Below, piece after piece: positions 1 to 10,971 of a DNA stretch of 64,000 bases (position 1 is the first letter of the stretch; the number at the start of each line of letters is the position of its first letter). The notes under the pieces were generated by a model. That model was not told where the DNA came from and did not search any database. It saw only the letters and a program-made list of their open reading frames with translations. The position numbers were made by a program, and so were the translations under genes. The stretch comes from Kingdonia uniflora (lineage: Eukaryota > Streptophyta > Magnoliopsida > Ranunculales > Circaeasteraceae), in contig JACGCM010001897.1 in assembly GCA_014058105.1 (NCBI GenBank), positions 310,001 through 374,000 on the forward strand. Reading direction: 5' to 3'.

Positions 1-240
1 ATAATACTTAGTGTAAACTGGGAAATTTACTAGACTTCGAAGGCCAGAGCCTAATCGAAGTAGGACATGTTCGACCCCAATACATTCCCGAGGGTCAGGT
101 CTCTAGACCATTCGTGCCCCTCGAGTTTCTCAAATATTGGAGACTTGAAAATTTTAGAGGTCGCACCCAAGTATCAGTCGGGTCGAGGGTTGACATGATA
201 CTTAGAGTAAACCCATAAATTCATTGGAAAATTGGAGACA
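1..240 (-). repeat. 3' UTR tandem-repeat monomer of E1
   Basis: Read on the minus strand this segment matches the roughly 190-bp units at 22,237-22,900 of E2: the same run of motifs appears in the same order (CCGACTGATAC, then TTTCTCAAG..TCCA, CAAACTCGAGG-like, then a GGTC..GACC..ACCCTCG block). It lies downstream of the integrase stop, so it is the 3' untranslated part of E1. About one unit is visible before the window edge. Confidence 0.75.
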
Positions 241-282
241 AAGTTGATAGGGAAAACACTGTTTATTAATTAGTCTATATTT

Positions 283-1330
283 ACATCAGGTGAACAAGGT
301 TGAGGCCGCAGACGATTGTATGAGACTAGATGCATTGTATTCCATGGGCTTAGTTGTGGCTTTTCGTTATCTGTCATGAGGTAATACAAACCCTTGTCAC
401 TTTAATCATATAAGACATAAGGTCCTTCCCAGGACTCGGCTAGGTTGCCGTCATTCCGAGGCTTCGAGGATTGTGTGACGCATCAAAGTACAAGATCTCT
501 GATGTTCAAACATCGAGGTCGAACTCTCTTGTTGTATGACTTCTGTAGCAATGGATGGTAATGGTGAAGGTTGGCGATGGCTCTGTGTCCGGTTTCGCCG
601 ATCCATGACACGTTGCATCCGAGTTCAAAGTAATTGTCTTCGCCCAGGAGGTTAGAATCTCGTGTTGGTACTTTAAATTTTGTAGGGAGCACAGCTTCAG
701 TACCATAGGCTAGAATGAAAGGGGTACAGCCAATTGTTTTCTTTGTGTTTTTCGATAGGCCCATAAAACATGTTATAACTCCTGAACCCATCGCCCTTTC
801 TTCGCATTGACTCATTTCTTGAGACCGCCAACTATAGTTTTGTTTATTGCTTTGACTTGCCCATTCCCTTGGGGGTAGTAAGGCGTTGAGGGGGAGAGGA
901 TGATGTTGTACTTCTTGAAGAAATTTCTGACTTTGCTCCCAATAAATTATGGACCATTATCGCATCGAATCATATGAGGGTACCCAAAGTTTGTAATGAT
1001 GTTTTCCGATAAGAATTTAATTACTTCTTCTTTTCTGGTTTGACACAAAGGTATGGCCTCGACCCCTTCAAACGATGCCCCAGCGTTTGAATGGCCAAGA
1101 GACTTGAGTGAAAATGGAGGTCTTCTGAAGGGCTATGGGTATCATGGGCATGGCGCTGGCATTTGTTACAATGTTTGGCGTACTTTTCGGTTTTCTTTTT
1201 CATGTCGGGCCAGAATAAACCTCGGGAGACGGCTCGAAGGGCCCTAGATCTACCGGCAGTATGAGTCCCGCAAGTTCCTTCAAGAAGTTCGGATAGGATT
1301 GTAGAGGCTTCTTTTTGAAAGATGTACCGA
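283..1330 (-). pseudogene. E1 integrase, decayed, core deleted and catalytic Glu replaced
   Basis: Minus-strand fragments match the Tat integrase: a zinc-binding region near 1,140-1,330, the second catalytic block (CDNGP) near 935-955, and a long C-terminal part at 483-815 with the typical GCTPF.LAYGTEAVLP and QKSYNKRVRPR segments. The block carrying the first catalytic Asp (present in E2 as AIDLIGP) is missing: the sequence jumps from the zinc-binding region straight to the VEAIPLC segment near 1,045-1,070. The third catalytic residue, Glu in the GQVEAIN motif of E2, reads Lys (GQVKAIN) near 850-870. Several frameshifts. Certainly non-functional as integrase. Confidence 0.85.
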
Positions 1331-1544
1331 AGGAGGACGTCATTTGGTGATTTGCGATGTAACTCGCATTTGAGGATAGTGTATTTGCGACTATTTTCTA
1401 GTAATGACCGTTTGGCATTGGGATCATCCGAGAGTATAGCATTATTGAATTAATCGAGGAAGGTTGTTTGCTAGTCATCTAGAATGAGACTCTCGCCCCC
1501 AGTATTGATGTCATTGACTTCCATCTGGTCGATACTTCGGCATT

Positions 1545-2010
1545 CATCAGATTAGCTTTACATAGCTGTTATGTAGGTGAGGGCATCTGCGTGTCTTTTT
1601 CGCCGCGAAAGTAGTGGGTAATAGAAGATTTTTCAGGGAAACGTTCCATGCACTTGCGGACGAGGACAAAATATTCAGCCATACGACCGTTGGTTTGATT
1701 TTCACCAGAGTACTGTCTTTGAATGAGTAGGAAATCTCTAAAAACTGTAAGTTTGGGGATACCGAGGTTGAGTACGAGGTCGAGACCATGGATCAAAGCA
1801 TCATACTCATCCTCGTTGTTGGAGTATTCAGATTTAAACTTAACTGCCTTCTTTATTCGATTATTGGTAGGTATAACCAGGACGATTCCTATCCCCGAAC
1901 CATTAGGTCCAGCGGATCCTTCAGTGAAAAGTCGTCAGCTCGTGTTAGGGTTCTAAGGGCCTGTAGGTTCGGGCTGGTCTTCTGGTTGGTCATCTTCATG
2001 TTCCTCCCAG
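1545..2010 (-). pseudogene. E1 archaeal-type RNase H (aRNH) domain, decayed
   Basis: On the minus strand the domain reads LFTEGSAGPNGSGIGIVLV, then NNEDEYDALIHGLDL, then LTVFRDF, matching the second RNase H of Tat elements, which in E2 has FTDGSA, NNEAEY and VFTDSQ. Two of the expected acidic residues are altered here: TDGS reads TEGS and FTDS reads FRDF. It lies between the ordinary RNase H and the integrase, as in E2. The domain is diagnostic for the Tat lineage among plant Ty3/gypsy elements. Confidence 0.85.
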
Positions 2011-2029
2011 TCGATATCTTCGACCGGGA

Positions 2030-3440
2030 AGTCAGCGAGGAACTCGATAACTGCTTGGCCTTTTTGGGATATTTGCTTCTCAAATGTGATGTCATGTTCG
2101 CCAAGATGAACAGACAACTGTTGTACTCGCCTAGATTTCTCTTTCTTACTGAGTACCTCTCGAAGGGAATAACTTGATATAATACGGATAAGGTGAGTTT
2201 ACAAAAATGGTTTAAGCTTGTGGGATGAATAGACGAGGGTGTGGAGCAAACGCTCAAGTTTCGTGTATCGAGTTTTTATAGGTATCAGGGTTTTACTGAT
2301 AAAATATACAGGCTTCTTGATGTTTGATTTGAGTTAAATTAAGACAGAACTGATAGAGGTATAGGTGACTGCGAGGTATAAGGTGAGTGTTTCACCTTCG
2401 ATAGGGGTGCTGATAATGGGTGGCCAACCAAGGTATGTTTTCAGTTGGAGGAAGGCATGTTTACTGCCGGGTATCCAGTTAATCTCAGGGTTTTTTTCAT
2501 TTTTGCTTTGGGGACTCCTTGGTCGCGTTAGAGAGAAAAAAGCCAAGCACAACGGTCTGATGATTTTAAAATAAAACAATTGGGGGCCGCTATTTTACCA
2601 GCCACTTTTTGGACATCTTTTTAGGTTCGGGGCGAAGGCATATCGATAAGGGCTCGGATATGGGTAAGGTCGATCTCGATACCTCATTTGCTGATAAGAT
2701 GGCCTAAAAATTTGCAAGATTAAACACCAAATTGGCATTTTTCTGGGTCAAGTTTCATTTTGTATTTTTGAAGTATCGAAAAGACGTTAGTTAAGTCCTG
2801 CATGTGGGTCTGTTTTTGGGGGCTCTTGCATTTCATGTCATCGATGTAAACTTCGACCGACTAGCCAAAGAATGGTTTAAACATGGTTGTTACGAGGCGT
2901 TGGTAGGTGGAACTGGCATTTTTAAGGCTGAAGGGCATGACATTAAAACAACAAAGGCCTTGTTCAGTGATAAAAGAAGTTTTAAGTTGATCCTTGGGGA
3001 GGAGGAGTACCTGATTGTAACCCAAAGCTGCGTCCATCATTGATAGGCACTCGAGTCGAGCAGTAGCATCGAGGAGTACTGAAATGATCGTGAGGGGGAC
3101 GCTATCCTTCGATATTTGCTTGTTGAGGTCTGTGAAGTCGACGCAGATTCTGATCTTGCCATTCTTTTTGGGAACTGCAACAATGTTTGATATCCAATCA
3201 ACATACTTGGCTACTCTGATGAAACCCACAGTTATGAGCTTGTCAACTTTGATGTTTACCGCCTCTCTAAGTCGCGGGGCTAATGTACGCTTCTTTTGCT
3301 TTACCGCTATAGAGTGAAGGATGAGGTCGAGGCAGTAACATGCAAAATTGGGATCGATACCTGGCATCTCCAGGAACGTCCATGCAAAGATGTATTTGTT
3401 TGCTTTAAGGAATTCTGCAAGATTGAGGCATTCCACCTCG
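2030..3440 (-). pseudogene. E1 reverse transcriptase and RNase H, decayed
   Basis: A 191-residue minus-strand frame (2,861-3,436) carries the RT palm: VPKKNGKIRICVDFTDLNK, the first catalytic Asp in MMDAALGYNQ, and TEQGLCCFNVMPFSLKNA. The YIDDM active-site motif follows at about 2,834-2,848 after one in-frame stop. The ordinary RNase H continues through 2,334-2,579 (PPIISTPIEGETLTLYLAV) and 2,100-2,330 (KKPVYFISKTL, then YSSHKLKPF). The two catalytic RT motifs are therefore still readable, unlike in E2 where the first Asp is lost. Frame breaks make it a pseudogene. Confidence 0.9.
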
Positions 3441-3639
3441 TCTAGAAAAGTTCCAATGAATGTATTTCGACCAAGACCGTAAAGTTTGATATAAACAGTG
3501 GGTTTGATGGGTGAGATGGCGGGTGTCGATGGTATAGAGACAGAAAGAGGTAGTGATTGCTATGGGAGTCTGACGAGTTTTCGAGTCTGATCGATCTCCG
3601 GATGCCCACATGAATGGGTGAGGCGTTGAAAGACTTTTA

Positions 3640-4010
3640 AATTCCATGTACCATAGGGGGTAGTGAAAAGAAGGGTCTGATGAGAGGTAGAAGGTATGGC
3701 ACGCATGGCATGGAGCCAGTCGGACCCGTGGATACCAAGTTATTCAGACTTCTTATCGATGACAAAAAAGCTAGTTTGAAGTGTGACAGGGTCCGTGGTG
3801 ACTGGAAGGCTGATTCGACCCACGGTAACTTTGGTAGCCCCATTAAGGCCATTCAGTTTGACATTAGCAGCATTGATGAGGTTTAATTTGTTCATGGCTT
3901 GGACGGTCTCCAAGAAGAGTACATCGGCTGCACTTCCTGTATCAATAACCATAGTTTGGAGGACGAGGTGTTCGACCTAAATCATGATGACTAAAGGGTC
4001 GGAATGGGGA
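3640..4010 (-). pseudogene. E1 aspartic protease
   Basis: The minus-strand frame at 3,740-3,952 contains the retroviral-type protease active site with the DTG triad intact (VIDTGSAADVLF), followed by NAANVKLNGLNG and a hydrophobic strand segment. It sits between the gag zinc-binding-like region (4,330-4,390) and RT, the normal gag-pol order. In E2 the same triad is mutated to DIG. Confidence 0.8.
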
Positions 4011-4329
4011 AAATGAACATGCAATGTATCGTAGTTAATGAAGAGATACCTTCGGGTCGAGGACAAAGGCATGATTCCAGCAGGTGGGTGGGAAGCTTCT
4101 CCTGGTAAGTAAGTTTACAACATTCTTCAATACGCTTGCGCTTACTCATGGAATGGCCATTGTCGATATTGTTGACTTCGATAAAATAAAGTTGGCAGAT
4201 GTGGACCTCAGTAGGGTCGGCCGAAGGGTCGTGTTGAGATTTGAGCTACGACTCGTCGAGGTAGCTAGGACGGTCGGCAACATACTGATGTAGATAGCTC
4301 GTTTTAAGTATTATTTCAAGGGAACGCTA

Positions 4330-5706
4330 CAGGGCAAAGTATTTGTTAGTGTGGTGACAGTTACACTTGTGGTTGGCGCTGTACAGTTTGCCTAGTTTAA
4401 CCTCGATGGGGAAAGGGATACGGAATAGGGGGTCAGCCTGTGTCAACTGTAGAAGGGTACGGATGTGGGTTGTGAGTCCAGGTAGGACTGGTTTTGGCCA
4501 TTTCTTGCGACCTTCTGCAATGCTATCAGAGTGAGGGTATTTGCGGCTCTCAATCTCCTATCAGACATGAGCGATTAGGGGTGCAGGAGTAAAGGGTGGG
4601 CCTTGTCTAGGTTTATTTGGGTTGGTGGTCAAAGGCTGCCCTTGTTTATTCAATTTTTGAAGGCATTCATGGTCAATATAACCATTGAATTTTGATAGTA
4701 TCTCCATGAGGGTTCGAGGTTTGTGGAGGACTAGGTACTCTTTGACACGGCTGCTATCTGGCAAGATGTTTGAGTACGCGAGTACGGCATTTACGCAGTC
4801 AAGGTTTTCGACTTTGCGCAACTCATCAAGAAACCTCTTAGTGAAGGCCTCAAGTATTTCATTGGGGGATTTTCTAAAATTGAAGAGGGCATCGACTCTG
4901 ACCTCTCTGTCTTTGTTAAAGGCAAATTGGGTGATGAAAAGACGTGATAGTTGCTCAAAACTTCGAATAGAGCCACTGGTGAGGTTATGGTACCATCGAA
5001 GAGGGCTATCAGTGAGGCTTGTAAGAAAAAGGTGACACATCAGATGATCAGCTTTGGAGTAAAGACCTGTACATTTTGAAATTTGAGGATTTGGGATTGA
5101 GGATCGGTGTTGCGGTATTTACTAATTTTTGGGGATTGAAAATTAGGAGAGACCTCGATAGCGAAGAGCCTTGGACAGAGGGGGTTATTCAGCCCACTCC
5201 ATGAGGCAGGATGAGGGGGGGGATCGAGGGGTCCGAGGGTGATGAGGACAAGGGTTCGGTATGGACATCTGGAGGAGCGATGGGTAGAGTCAGAAGAATC
5301 CCCCGTGGGGAGGATGCCAAGATGGATGGAGCCAGTAGGGCGAGTACCCTTGGCACCGATACAGATCGGGGGTGCTTCCAGATAAGGTAGAGGCCCCAGT
5401 CGAGAGCGAACAGGCATGCGCGATGGGGCTGTTGCTCGAGTCGGCAACGGAGCATCTAGAGGATACAGTCGTTGCAGTTCTCAGACGGTGTTGTGCAAAT
5501 TATCAATAGTGCGGTTTTGTCTATCGACCTCATCCAAACGGCATCGGCTTCAAACTCTTGTGGGTTCTTTTTGCGCTCCTAGTGCCGCTGTGCTTTGTAT
5601 CGCTCCTCGGCTTGAGTGAATTGCCTGGAAAGTAGGGTGAGTTGGGCGGCCACTCCGTCGTCGGATTTCCCGGCATGGGTGGAAGTAGAACGGAGGGTGG
5701 GGGCCA
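4330..5706 (-). pseudogene. E1 gag, decayed
   Basis: The start is placed at the minus-strand ATG at 5,706 because the following residues (MAP, then HAGKSDDGVAAQLTLLS) align with the E2 gag start at 16,561. The Retrotrans_gag core lies at 4,561-5,040: LTDSPLRWYHNL, LSRLFITQFAF, ALFNFRKSPNEILEAFTKRF. A degenerate zinc-knuckle-like motif, NHKCNCHHTNKY, is seen near 4,345-4,385; E2 has the same unusual form. The region between start and core (5,040-5,700) is proline-rich and broken by stops. Confidence 0.85.
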
Positions 5707-5770
5707 TTGGAAATTATCTGTAGATGTTAGAAGAGGGATAAAATGAGCAAGGGAGATTGGTAGGGTAGGC

Positions 5771-5788
5771 AAGCACAGACGGTGCCAA
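5771..5788 (-). other. E1 primer-binding site
   Basis: Minus strand reads TTGGCACCGTCTGTGCTT one base inside the LTR end, identical over 18 bases to the E2 site at 16,477-16,494. I have not assigned the primer tRNA. Confidence 0.8.
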
Positions 5789-5789
5789 A

Positions 5790-6519
5790 TGTAGGGGCCT
5801 AACCTCGCACAAAGAGGAAGTTGGCTCTTATGCCGCGGTTTTATCTAATATCAAAGGATTCGAGCATATAATCTATAGTACGAATAACCTATTGATAAAA
5901 TACTTGCGTGGAAGCCTAGAATGGGTCTCTCCACGACCTCTGATAAATATTTTTAAGAGATTGTTTATTATTATCGAGTAGTCGAAGGTTCGAGTATTGT
6001 GTATTTTATTGGAAGGTCGAAGGTAAACTGCAAGGGCTCTAGGATTAGATTTCGTAACCCCTCCCTGATTCCCCTTCCCTCCTATTTATAGAACATAGGA
6101 AGTCCTGAGTCATCAAGGTAGGTCACATTATAAGTGTACCCTCTTGGTATCGGGCGGGTATCCAGTAGTTGGTGTTGACGCTGGAAATGTCGGATCTGGT
6201 ACTATTCTCAAACATAGTAGCTGTTGTTGGTTCTGTCGTTGTAGCTGCAAGGACCAACAACAGTGTCGTTCTTGTCTGGTGAGTTGGCAGTCTGACACGT
6301 CTGCGAAGTGTTTCTGATGATGATGTGGTGTCGAGGCATCGTCTTCGAAACCTTTAATACTAATGTGGAGTTCGTCTTCGAGGATTGTTCAGAGTCGATG
6401 TTTCCTCTTCGAAGCATCATCTTTGTATATTCCTGAAAAACTTGTTTATGGATTGAGTGGGCTTCGATGTAGCCTTCGAGTGTTCGACTGGGGTAGGAGG
6501 CTGCGAGTAGGCTGCTACA
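5790..6519 (-). mobile_element. E1 5' LTR
   Basis: The 730-bp segment has TG..CA ends in both orientations (starts TGTAGGGG, ends CTGCTACA on the plus strand). The primer-binding site lies next to its left edge and host element H resumes at its right edge. Minus-strand start TGTAGCAGCCTACTCG resembles the E2 LTR start. A minus-strand TATA box (TATAAATA) lies at 6,083-6,090, in the place expected for U3. The partner LTR and target duplication are outside the window. Confidence 0.85.
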
Positions 6520-7183
6520 ACCAAGTCTTTTTTGCCGAATAAGATAAAATAGACTACATTTGTAACAGAAATGGGCCTTTACTGTTACACAGTCATGCCC
6601 ATTGGCTTAAAAAATATAAGAGCCACGTACCAGCGGCTCGTCACAAGAATGTTCAAAGATTATTTAGGCAAAATCATGGAAGTGAACATCGATGACATGA
6701 TCTATAAGAGCCTGAAATGAACGGATCATTGCCGCAATCTGTAAGCTACTTTTGACATCCTTCGAGCATTCCGTATGAAGCTAAATCCAAAAAAATACAA
6801 ATTTGAAGTTGCATCTAGAAAGCTTTTGGGCCATCTAATTAGCAAGAGATGAATATAAATTGATCCAACACAAATTAAAGCACTTATGGCCATGCCATCA
6901 CCGCAAACCATCAGAATGATTGTCACTTTACACAAGTTCATCTCGATGTCTTCTGATCGATATAAACTTCTTTAACTCCTTCGGGAAAACCCATCACCTA
7001 TGGCAAAGAAATAACCTAAGGAAATCGTCTGGACTGCAGAATATGAATTGGCTTTATAGGATCTTAAAAGATACTTGGCACGTCCTCCTATAATGAGTAC
7101 TCATGTTGAAGGCGAAGCATTAACAATGTATTTATCAACAACAGATAACTCAATCAGTTTTATTCTTAGTCGAGAAGATAATA
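6520..7183 (+). pseudogene. Host element H, piece 1: RT core to start of RNase H
   Basis: Plus-strand translation gives the second half of a Tat-type RT: TEMGLYCYTVMPIGLKN, ATYQRLVTRMFKDYLGK and the active site with Tyr replaced (NIDDM, 6,684-6,698). It continues through RAFRMKLNPKKYKFEVASRK into RNase H (ARPPIMSTHVEGEALTMYLS, ISFILSRED). It begins at the E1 LTR edge and stops at the CACTA boundary. The same open frame continues at 14,550, so this is the left piece of an interrupted element. In-frame stops and frameshifts are present. The upstream part of H lies beyond E1, outside the window. Confidence 0.85.
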
Positions 7184-7194
7184 CACTGCACCAA

Positions 7195-7620
7195 TTTTGC
7201 TAAATTACCACGGATAAAGTCTGTGGTAATAGTCGTTTTACCACGGATAAAGTTTGTAGTTGAGGTCTACAGTAAAAGGTGCGTGGCAATATTTTTTCCA
7301 CGGAGTTTATCTATGGTTATCTAATTTATATTGCTACGGAGTTAATCCGTGGCAATCTTTTTGCTACGGAGTTTGTCTGTGGTTATCTAATTTATATTGC
7401 TACGGAGTAAATCCGTGGAAATTTTTTTCTACGGAGTTTGTCTATGGTTATCAAATTTATATTAATACGGAGTAAATTTGTGACAATTTTTTTGCCACGG
7501 AGTTTGTCTATTGTTCTTTAATTTATATTGATACGGAGTAAATCCGTAGCGAATTTTTTACCACGGATAATATTTGTAGTATAATTAGGATATTAACCAC
7601 TACTTTAGCCCGTGGTAATT
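7195..7620. repeat. CACTA subterminal repeats
   Basis: Short motifs TACCACGGATAAA / CCGTGGTAA and TACGGAGT recur in both orientations. Four direct units of about 65 bp begin near 7,298, 7,364, 7,429 and 7,495 (each CYACGGAGTTT..CTATGGTTATC..TTTATATT..TACGGAGTAAATCCGTGG). In CACTA elements such subterminal arrays are binding sites for the transposase-associated protein. Only a single pair of related motifs is seen at the right end (about 14,498-14,530), so the two ends are asymmetric. Confidence 0.75.
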
Positions 7621-8442
7621 TAATTTTTATTTGTTTTTTCAAAAAATCAAAAAAATAGCCACAAAACCTACACAATTTAGAAAAACAAATTGCACCTGTT
7701 GTATACACATATATAAACAAAAACGTATAATTCAATAACTTGTTTTATTTATAAATATTGGCCCAAAAAATCAAGGTACACTGGTTACAAGCTATATACA
7801 TGTTCCCTATAATAAATCCAAAAAAACTATGGATTTGAGAAACAATAAAAGGAAACGCAGTGACTTCAAAAATAAAGGATTAATATAACGGTGTTCAAAC
7901 CATAACCTCAAAAGTAGTAACGGATCCATCATTGCAATTAATCTGACGCAAGACTTGTGGTCACCTCTGACATTGGACTACTAGTGTGGATTATAGATGT
8001 TATATATGCAGAAGTACTCCCTATTCTCGCATACCTCACAGGACGAAAGTAAGACTTTTATTAGCAAAGAAAATTGATAATCATTGGTAATGGTAGCGAT
8101 TAATCTGAATCATTCTTCATGTACTTCTACATAATTAAACACTTAGAAATTTTTAAGAGAGAATCTTACCAGACATTGGATGGATCTCATTCTGCATTAG
8201 GGCCAATAGAACCTCAGGTTGTACAGGGTATTTCATGAGATGGTACTGGTGCTCAAGCATTTGGCTGAACATGATGATTTGATTCTTCAGCTTTAACCTT
8301 TTGCTACAGAATCTTACCTGCCAGTTTTCAAAGCATCCAGCGCATACATTTCATTTTGGTGTAGTGGATATAAACTTAATCATGGAATATTAATAATAAA
8401 ACCTTGGAAATTAAAGCATATATATTGAGATTAAATATAAAC
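7621..8442. other. CACTA interior with no recognised gene
   Basis: AT-rich sequence with short, stop-filled frames. It may include diverged 3' parts of the captured endonuclease V gene, but I could not match any. Confidence 0.4.
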
Positions 8443-9527
8443 CTGTGATGTAGTGGATGGTAGCCTAGGCCCTATATGCCCTCAATCAACTCTTATTGAT
8501 GCAGCTTCATCTTTTAGTGTTTGTGCCTTGCTCTAGATTGGGTAAGACAGACCACATGATGCAACTGACATGGATAAAAAGTTACATTGTCACGGTTAAT
8601 AGAAGAGACATATATGGTAAGTCTCTGAAAGTTGGTTGACTGATCTTCAAATAACAATCACTCTTATGAAATCCAATGGACATCTTGACATAAACATAAA
8701 TTGCAGAGATAGAAATTGAAGTAGTCTTTAATGCACTAGTGGGTTTAAGATGATTAAAACTTACATTTTTTCCTATTCCAATTGTAGGCAGATTAGCAAG
8801 AACACCAAGATTACAGGCCAACCCAAAACCTACAATGGAAACCAAAATATAAAGTTGAATATATAAGAAAATCTATAGAGCCAATTTAATAGTTATAATG
8901 ACAACACAACACTATTGGAAGCCAGGTTGAATCTATTGTACTTGGGCTCTTCCTAGCCAAAAAATATAAATAATAAACTTATGTCTAGGATGATATAGAT
9001 GTATCTATCCCATTTGAGGAGGGTTACATTTTTAGGCCCCCTCGATATAAAGTGTTAACCGTGCAGAGATGGTACGAAACGATGGCGTTGTGCAAGAATA
9101 AGAACGAAAAACTTGCCTATAGGGTGAAGTAAACCGTTTCCGTCAACCATAAGTAGCTGTTAAGATTTAGAACAAGTGTAATAGTGGTAAAAATGTAAAC
9201 CAGATGAGAGGGAGGCTGCCTGAGGGTATAAGTGATGGGCAGCAGTGTTACATTTCATTATCTACAGTAACTCTATGAGAATTGGAACCTGAATGAAACT
9301 AACTCAACTCATCAACATAACATCATACATATACAGGCAGGCATGGAAGAAGTGAAGTGTATACCTACCTCTCTGAAAGTGAGGAACCTGGAATATATGG
9401 AATGTGAAGACCAACAATTCTGAAATCTTGGTAAACAACTTTGAAAGAGGTGCTATCTAGAACAATGAGTGCGGCACATGCGATGGATGAATCGTCTTTT
9501 GAGAAACTCATGTCAACCCCAGTGCTT
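8443..9527 (-). pseudogene. Captured endonuclease V gene fragment with five exons
   Basis: Endonuclease V is a DNA/RNA repair nuclease that cleaves next to deoxyinosine or inosine. Five minus-strand exons appear in the right order. 9,369-9,527 (VDMSFSKDDSSIACAALIVL to SLTFRE) has acceptor TTTCAG and donor GTAGGT. 9,220-9,272 reads ELL, stop, IMKCN..HHLYPQ. 9,117-9,156 reads LLMVDGNGLLHP, with a GC-type donor GCAAGT. 8,765-8,829 reads GFGLACNLGVLANLPTIGIG, with donor GTAAGT. 8,443-8,564 begins LHHVVCLTQSRARH. Exon phases join correctly between 9,117 and 8,829. Introns are retained, so genomic DNA, not cDNA, was captured. Two in-frame stops and the lack of N- and C-terminal exons make it a pseudogene. 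The exon motifs make the family assignment firm. Confidence 0.85.
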
Positions 9528-10029
9528 CTGAAATTGAATAAGTTGCAATGAACCTAGTCCTTTTGTATCCAACTGAAATATAACACAAACAAATTAATTA
9601 ATACATAATTTTTGAATACTCCTACTCTAAATAATAGGAACGTACATTGGTCTTGAGCTGCTTGCTAAAGTCTCCAAGATGACTATTTCGCAACACTAAA
9701 CATAGTTTTTTTTTTACAGATGTAAGTGGGTGGCTAAATAATAGAATATTTATTCAAGCAAATGTAAAATACATGGCAAATCACACAAATAGCAAGCAAG
9801 AGCAAAAGCTATCAAAACTTTCTCATAAAGCTTTAAATTTTTTATTTTTTTTGAGGAAACTAGAGTTGGGCTTTAAATAATATATTTATTATATCTCACA
9901 TCTATTTGCCTCTTCATGCTCTAAAAATGAAAGATGCTTAGTGATTTTTCTCAATAAATGCTATCACCTTTGATCCTGTAAAAGAGGTTATGATGCCGAA
10001 CCTGCAATACCCTATTATCTATGTTTGGA
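9528..10029. other. CACTA interior between captured fragments
   Basis: AT-rich sequence without a recognisable exon. It could be intron sequence of the captured endonuclease V or spacer DNA of the transposon. Confidence 0.4.
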
Positions 10030-10610
10030 AAACTTCTCTATAATTTTAGTAGACAATAAAAGTTCGGCAATAAAAGCCCCAATAACAAGCATGGTTAAAG
10101 TAGTATCCCATCACTTAGACGAATGAAAGCCAGAAATAAGAGGCCTAAGAGCTGCACTAGCAGATCCCATGCCATCAATAATCGCAGAGACTGTTGTTAA
10201 TGCTCGAGAATTTCCCATCAGAGAGTGTTGGGTGCCAAGATCTACAGATACCGTTATTGTTATGAGTGCGTAGGGCCCATTCACAAACAACCCAGCAACC
10301 ATTATGAGTAGGATATTCAAAGACTTTGAAACTCTCACGTATACCCTGTAAAGGGGCATTGCTGGAATAGCAGCATACATAAAGGTGGCTGCAGCAGTGG
10401 GCCGAACACTAAGCTTATCAGTTATGTATCCCGTAAGAATTCCACCAACAATGCCTCCCAAATCAAAAAGAGTAGAAAGGTTACCAGTGGATTTAACAGA
10501 AATGTACTCACCACCAATAGCTATCTGGCTTAGATAGAAAGGCAACCAATACAGAAATGTGTGCGCTTCAAGCTTTGCCAAAAATAGGCACAACACAAAT
10601 TGTATAACTC
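10030..10610 (-). pseudogene. Captured glycerol-3-phosphate transporter (MFS) C-terminal fragment
   Basis: The plant G3P permease family are 12-helix major-facilitator membrane proteins. The minus-strand frame covers about 190 of roughly 500 residues: PGVIQFVLCLFLAKLEAHTF, LYWLPFYLSQIAIGGEY, NLSTLFDLGGIVGGILTGYI, TFMYAAIPAMPLYRVY, VAGLFVNGPYALITITV and IIDGMGSASAALRPLISGF. Four to five hydrophobic segments are seen. After one in-frame stop at about 10,110 the frame continues (TMLVIGAFIAELLL) to about 10,030. An acceptor-like CAG at 10,611-10,613 immediately precedes the block, so this is one exon of a larger gene. The first half of the protein is absent. Confidence 0.85.
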
Positions 10611-10789
10611 CTGGTATCATACTTATAATTTATAAAAAATGGGGCAGAGAAACGTAGCAGACTAGCTGCTTACCAGCAAATCCAGAATGTCCAGAAAATG
10701 GATGGGAAAGGCAATGTGGGGTTCCCGATATGCAAATTACCCGGTATATGCCAAACTATCTAAGGGTTTTTATGTAGAAACTAAAGTTC

Positions 10790-10971
10790 TTCAAGGTTTT
10801 TGTGGCACGGGCTGATGAATTTGGGGTTAAATGCAATTCTGGATTGTTTATTCAAGCTGTTAAGGTGATGGGAAGCATGAACAAAGGTACTACGGATGCA
10901 AAAGTTGTGTTGTACAAGAGCTATGGGGGTCTGAACTGGATATAATATCTGCCTTCAGGAAAAGTCCAATC
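10790..10971 (+). pseudogene. Captured mTERF-family protein fragment
   Basis: mTERF proteins are organellar nucleic-acid-binding proteins made of helical repeats. The plus-strand translation reads FVARADEFGVKCNSGLFIQA, then VKVMGSMNKGTTDAKVVLYK, SYGGL, and after a frameshift ELDIISAFRKSP. The last two blocks match the plant mTERF repeat pattern in which a KS.G segment is followed by a helix ending in AFRK.P. Only about 60 residues remain. It lies between the transporter fragment (opposite strand) and the glycosyltransferase fragment, unlike any normal gene order. Confidence 0.7.

Larger units (their letters stand above)
1..6519 (-). mobile_element. E1: Tat-type Ty3/gypsy LTR retrotransposon, partial (left end outside window)
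   Basis: Reading right to left on the minus strand the order is LTR (5,790-6,519), primer-binding site, gag, protease, RT, RNase H, a second (archaeal-type) RNase H, integrase and a 3' untranslated repeat. The extra RNase H with the NNEDEY motif is the hallmark of the Tat lineage. The left (3') LTR lies outside the window. The element sits inside the RT gene of an older element H, whose sequence begins at 6,520 directly after the LTR. Frameshifts and stops occur in all coding parts, and part of the integrase core is deleted, so the copy is dead. Closely related to E2. Confidence 0.9.

Noticed and set aside
7260..7475. Plus-strand frame of 71 codons with a repeated aromatic pattern.
   Set aside because: It is a translation of the CACTA subterminal repeats, not a gene.
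8443..9527. A functional endonuclease V gene.
   Set aside because: Two in-frame stops, missing N- and C-terminal exons, and location inside a transposon.
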